Part shown: positions 30,392 to 32,776 of the stretch, one piece after another | How the letters are laid out: every line of letters starts with the position of its first letter | Position numbering within the stretch: the stretch's first letter is position 1 | Assembly: GCA_020720045.1 (NCBI GenBank) | Contig: DYPH01000068.1 | Span: 1 to 32,776 of the forward strand | DNA length: 32,776 nucleotides | Source of the DNA: Sorangium cellulosum | GTDB taxonomy: Bacteria; Myxococcota_A; Polyangia; Polyangiales; Polyangiaceae | Direction of reading: 5' to 3' | The notes under the pieces: model-generated | Told to the model about the DNA's origin: nothing | The model's input: only the letters and a program-made list of their open reading frames with translations | Databases searched by the model: none | Position numbers and translations under genes: made by a program

Positions 30392-31605
30392 TGAAGCGCC
30401 ACCAACCTATCGGTCTTGCTCGCGTTTTTCGTCTACTTGGTGGGGTGGCCTTCCTCGGAAGCTTCGCCGCCTGTCAGGCGATCCTCGGCTACGACGACCT
30501 CTCCTTCACGCCGGAGGGCCCCGCCGATGCGACCATCCCCGACGTCTCTGTGCCGGACGTCGCGACCATCGATGCCTTTGCCGACGCCGTCTCCGACGGT
30601 CGCGCCGATGGCGGCGATGCCGCGCCCGTAGATGCGACGGTGGTCGCCGACGGCGGCCCGCAAGCCTGCACGCGGACCTCCTGCGCGACCAACGCCTATT
30701 GCGACGACGCGACCAAGAAATGCGCATGTGATCCGGGGTTTGCGACGAATGGCGGCGACTGTCGCCCCACCGCCCCTGTCGCGCCGGCCACCCACGTCGA
30801 CGCCGACGTCTGCCAGCGGTACGCCGCCACAAGCGCCGACGTCCCCGGCGACGCCTGGACCGGCGCGTCGGTCCCCGCCTGCGACCCGGGCGCTATTTCG
30901 GTGGGAGACGAAGTCGCCGTCCTCCGAAGAGCCCAATTTTTCCGGTGGCTTGTCGGTGTCGCCCCCCTCCCCGTCGACGAAAACCGCGCCCCCGTCTTCC
31001 AGCGCTGCGCGATGGCGGTCGCCAACAACGCCGCCGCCGGCCCCTTCATCCCGGTCGCTGGCGCCTGCCGCACGCCTGATGGCGCCGCCGCCGCCGCCAC
31101 CTCGCTCATCGGCGTCGGACTCGGCGGAAAGCCGGCCGACGCCGTCGATCGCTGGATCCGAGACGCCGATGCCGACCGCTCCCTCGAAGACCGCCGGGCG
31201 CTCCTCTCGCCGGCCCTCGGACCGACGGCCCTCGGCTACTACGCCGGGGGGACCAACGGCGCCGACGGCATCTGCTTCGCCTCAGATTTGCTCGCAAATA
31301 CAGGCGCAAAACCGGACTGGTACGCCTTCCCGCCGCCAGGCCCCTTCCCCGCTGCCTACGCCCAGTGGGGATTCTCCTTCCACGGCCCGAAGAGCGTGCA
31401 AAATCTCCAGCTCCTCGTGACCAAGAAGGGGGGCGCCGCCGTCCCCGTCGACCGCTTCCCGCTCGTGAGCGGCCAGGACGGCTACAACGCCATCTTGTAC
31501 AAGCCGCTCGCGAACTTGGAGGTCGGCGCGACCTACGTCGTCACGGTCACCAACTACGACGCCGCCCCGATCGTCTGGGAGACCAAACCGATCGCCTGCC
31601 CCTAG
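30391..31605 (+). CDS. CAP-like domain lipoprotein with an EGF-like Cys module
   Basis: The protein has 404 residues from the ATG at 30391, which overlaps the stop of the upstream gene by one base (TGATG). A lipoprotein signal ends FAAC. An Asp/Ala/Val-rich linker follows, then a six-cysteine EGF-like module (CTRTSCATNAYC, CACDPGF). From about residue 155 the sequence resembles the CAP (SCP/PR-1) fold: RRAQFFRWLVGVAPLP start, FQRCAMAVANNAA helix, AVDRWIRDAD and RRALLSPALGPTALGYY near the HR-containing motif. A beta-rich C-terminal domain (about 320-404) follows. CAP proteins are extracellular; their bacterial roles are mostly unknown. The CAP call is from pattern and is moderate. It converges with tetR 6 bp away. 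Confidence 0.65.
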   Translation: MKRHQPIGLARVFRLLGGVAFLGSFAACQAILGYDDLSFTPEGPADATIPDVSVPDVATIDAFADAVSDGRADGGDAAPVDATVVADGGPQACTRTSCATNAYCDDATKKCACDPGFATNGGDCRPTAPVAPATHVDADVCQRYAATSADVPGDAWTGASVPACDPGAISVGDEVAVLRRAQFFRWLVGVAPLPVDENRAPVFQRCAMAVANNAAAGPFIPVAGACRTPDGAAAAATSLIGVGLGGKPADAVDRWIRDADADRSLEDRRALLSPALGPTALGYYAGGTNGADGICFASDLLANTGAKPDWYAFPPPGPFPAAYAQWGFSFHGPKSVQNLQLLVTKKGGAAVPVDRFPLVSGQDGYNAILYKPLANLEVGATYVVTVTNYDAAPIVWETKPIACP

Positions 31606-31611
31606 TCGCCC

Positions 31612-32265
31612 TCAACGCACTCCACCGAGCAAGATCGTGAATTCCCTGCGTAGATGGGCGCGCCGGGCGGCGCACTGTGTCGGGTTCAACGTGGCCGCCG
31701 TCGCAAACGGAAGGACGACAATCCCCAAGAGGGTGAGGGCAAGCTGCTTCGCTTGGGCGGCGCTCGCCTCCGTCGCCCCGAGGCCGACGAGCCCAAGGAG
31801 GGCATCGGCAAGCACGGCGAGGTGGGGCTGCCCCTCCCGCACGCCGGCGTCCATGGCGTCCCGAAGGAGCAGGCGCGCGGCGATCGGGTCGAGCTCGAAG
31901 GCATCGGCAAGCGCCTCGGCGAGGCGGTCGCTCCGCACGCTCCGCGGTTCCGTGGCGTCAGCCCCATCAATGGCGGCGAAAAAGCGCGCAAGAACGGTCG
32001 TTCCCGCGTGCTCAACGGCGGCGCCGTACAGAGCTTCCTTTGTTGGAAAATGATAAAAAACCGAAGGCTTATGGACACCCGCTCGCCGTGCAATCGCGTC
32101 GACGCTGGCCCCATGAAAGCCGTGCTCGCCGAACAGGCTCGTCGCCACGCGAAGGACGGTCCGCCGCTGGGTATTGCGATACTTCCGACGCGGTGCCGGC
32201 TCGTTCGGATCGACAGGCCCCTCGCGAAGGAGCCGAAGATTGAGGAAATGAAAACGACGACTCAT
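31612..32265 (-). CDS. TetR/AcrR-family transcriptional regulator
   Basis: The protein has 217 residues. An N-terminal TetR helix-turn-helix starts near residue 30: TVLRVATSLFGEHGFHGASV, DAIARRAGVHKPSVFYHF and PTKEALYGA match the family's TSVDxIA-x-AGV-x-SVFYHF consensus. The remaining residues are a helical ligand-binding domain rich in Ala/Leu with no recognisable ligand motif. The start could be later (near NEPAPRRKYRNTQRR), since the first 20 residues look unstructured. Such proteins usually repress a neighbouring gene or themselves; no operator was identified in the 511 bp upstream. Confidence 0.9.
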   Translation of the reverse strand: MSRRFHFLNLRLLREGPVDPNEPAPRRKYRNTQRRTVLRVATSLFGEHGFHGASVDAIARRAGVHKPSVFYHFPTKEALYGAAVEHAGTTVLARFFAAIDGADATEPRSVRSDRLAEALADAFELDPIAARLLLRDAMDAGVREGQPHLAVLADALLGLVGLGATEASAAQAKQLALTLLGIVVLPFATAATLNPTQCAARRAHLRREFTILLGGVR

Positions 32266-32776
32266 GAGGCACGAGCGGTGAAAGAAAGGTCAGCGTCCTC
32301 CAGGGGGCTGTGAACCTCCGCAAGAGGGGCCTCGTAGGCCGTCACTGGGCAACACAACGACGGTACCGCGCGCATTTTGCGGTCACCTAGCGACAGGACT
32401 CGGGCGGTGTGGAGCATTCGCAAAGTCATCCCCCCTCCGATGGTTCGCATCGACCCTTCAAACGGCTCACAGAAGGCCCCCCATTGGTCCAGAATGGCCC
32501 ATCGTCCCAGCAATCGCGTCCGGCGACGACGTGCATTCCTCGTGGCAAACGAGACCGAGTGGTCCACTTTCCCCGATCAAAAGATGTCTCATCCGTGGCA
32601 AGCGGCGGCAATGGCAAATTAGCGTCTCTGTCGCGAATCTCAGCATTGTGACCATGCGGTAGCCGCTAGCCCCCCTCGACGTCGGCCCGTCGTCTCCGGC
32701 AGTAAAGTGCGAAGGGCGTCTCCCTACGTGCCAACTTGGCGTGAGACAGTTCCCTCTCGAAATCTATGTACCGATG
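32266..32776. other. No supported gene in the last 511 bp
   Basis: Short open frames exist on both strands (longest about 100 codons) but none has family character, a signal peptide or a ribosome site. The part next to 32265 should hold the tetR promoter. A gene running off the right edge cannot be excluded. Confidence 0.4.

Overview
The window looks like chromosomal DNA from a high-GC member of the Myxococcota, probably near the Polyangia. This rests on gene content, not on a marker tree: two Hanks-type Ser/Thr kinases with a C-terminal membrane anchor, RCC1-type lipoproteins, a secreted M4 protease with a MYXO-CTERM-like tail, many Pro/Ala-rich lipoproteins, and ATP synthase genes in an atpF'-F-H-A-G order.

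Layout. 1-3770: the C-terminal remnant of a LamG-like protein, a minus-strand pair (LURP-one-like protein plus a small Lys/Pro-rich protein), a Pro-rich hypothetical and a short Ser/Thr kinase. 3967-7053: a plus-strand group with a lambda-lysozyme-like (GH104) lipoprotein, an anchored helical-repeat protein followed by a 57-bp minisatellite, and an RCC1-like lipoprotein interrupted in frame by a mobile palindrome. 7138-11687 (minus): atpG, atpA, atpH, atpF and atpF', without atpD or atpC. 11943-14564 (minus): a Sel1-like lipoprotein and a PtuA/PtuB-like (Septu/retron-associated) ATPase-HNH pair whose nuclease gene carries a 69-bp internal inversion. 14609-21887 (minus): M4 metalloprotease, a lipoprotein made only of the protease's propeptide, an ImmA/IrrE-like protein that has lost its HExxH motif, and a kinase-RCC1 receptor. 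21989-24640: a secreted 8-cysteine peptide, a possible zinc-ribbon miniprotein, two hypotheticals and a 42-bp minisatellite. 24640-26651 (plus): a second, apparently intact ATPase-HNH pair. 26653-32265: a Cys-rich lipoprotein, recA, two secreted/envelope proteins (one CAP-like) and a TetR regulator. I see no gene in 32266-32776.

The main themes are envelope/secreted proteins, housekeeping genes (ATP synthase, recA), and two ATPase-HNH cassettes that look like anti-phage modules about 10 kb apart. The most unusual signals are (i) the small inversion that removes the CxxC zinc motif of one HNH nuclease while keeping the reading frame open; un-inverting it on paper restores the motif exactly; and (ii) a dispersed palindromic element of about 75 bp, present three times, whose inner stem differs in sequence but keeps pairing, and which has inserted in frame inside a coding region with a 14-bp duplication.
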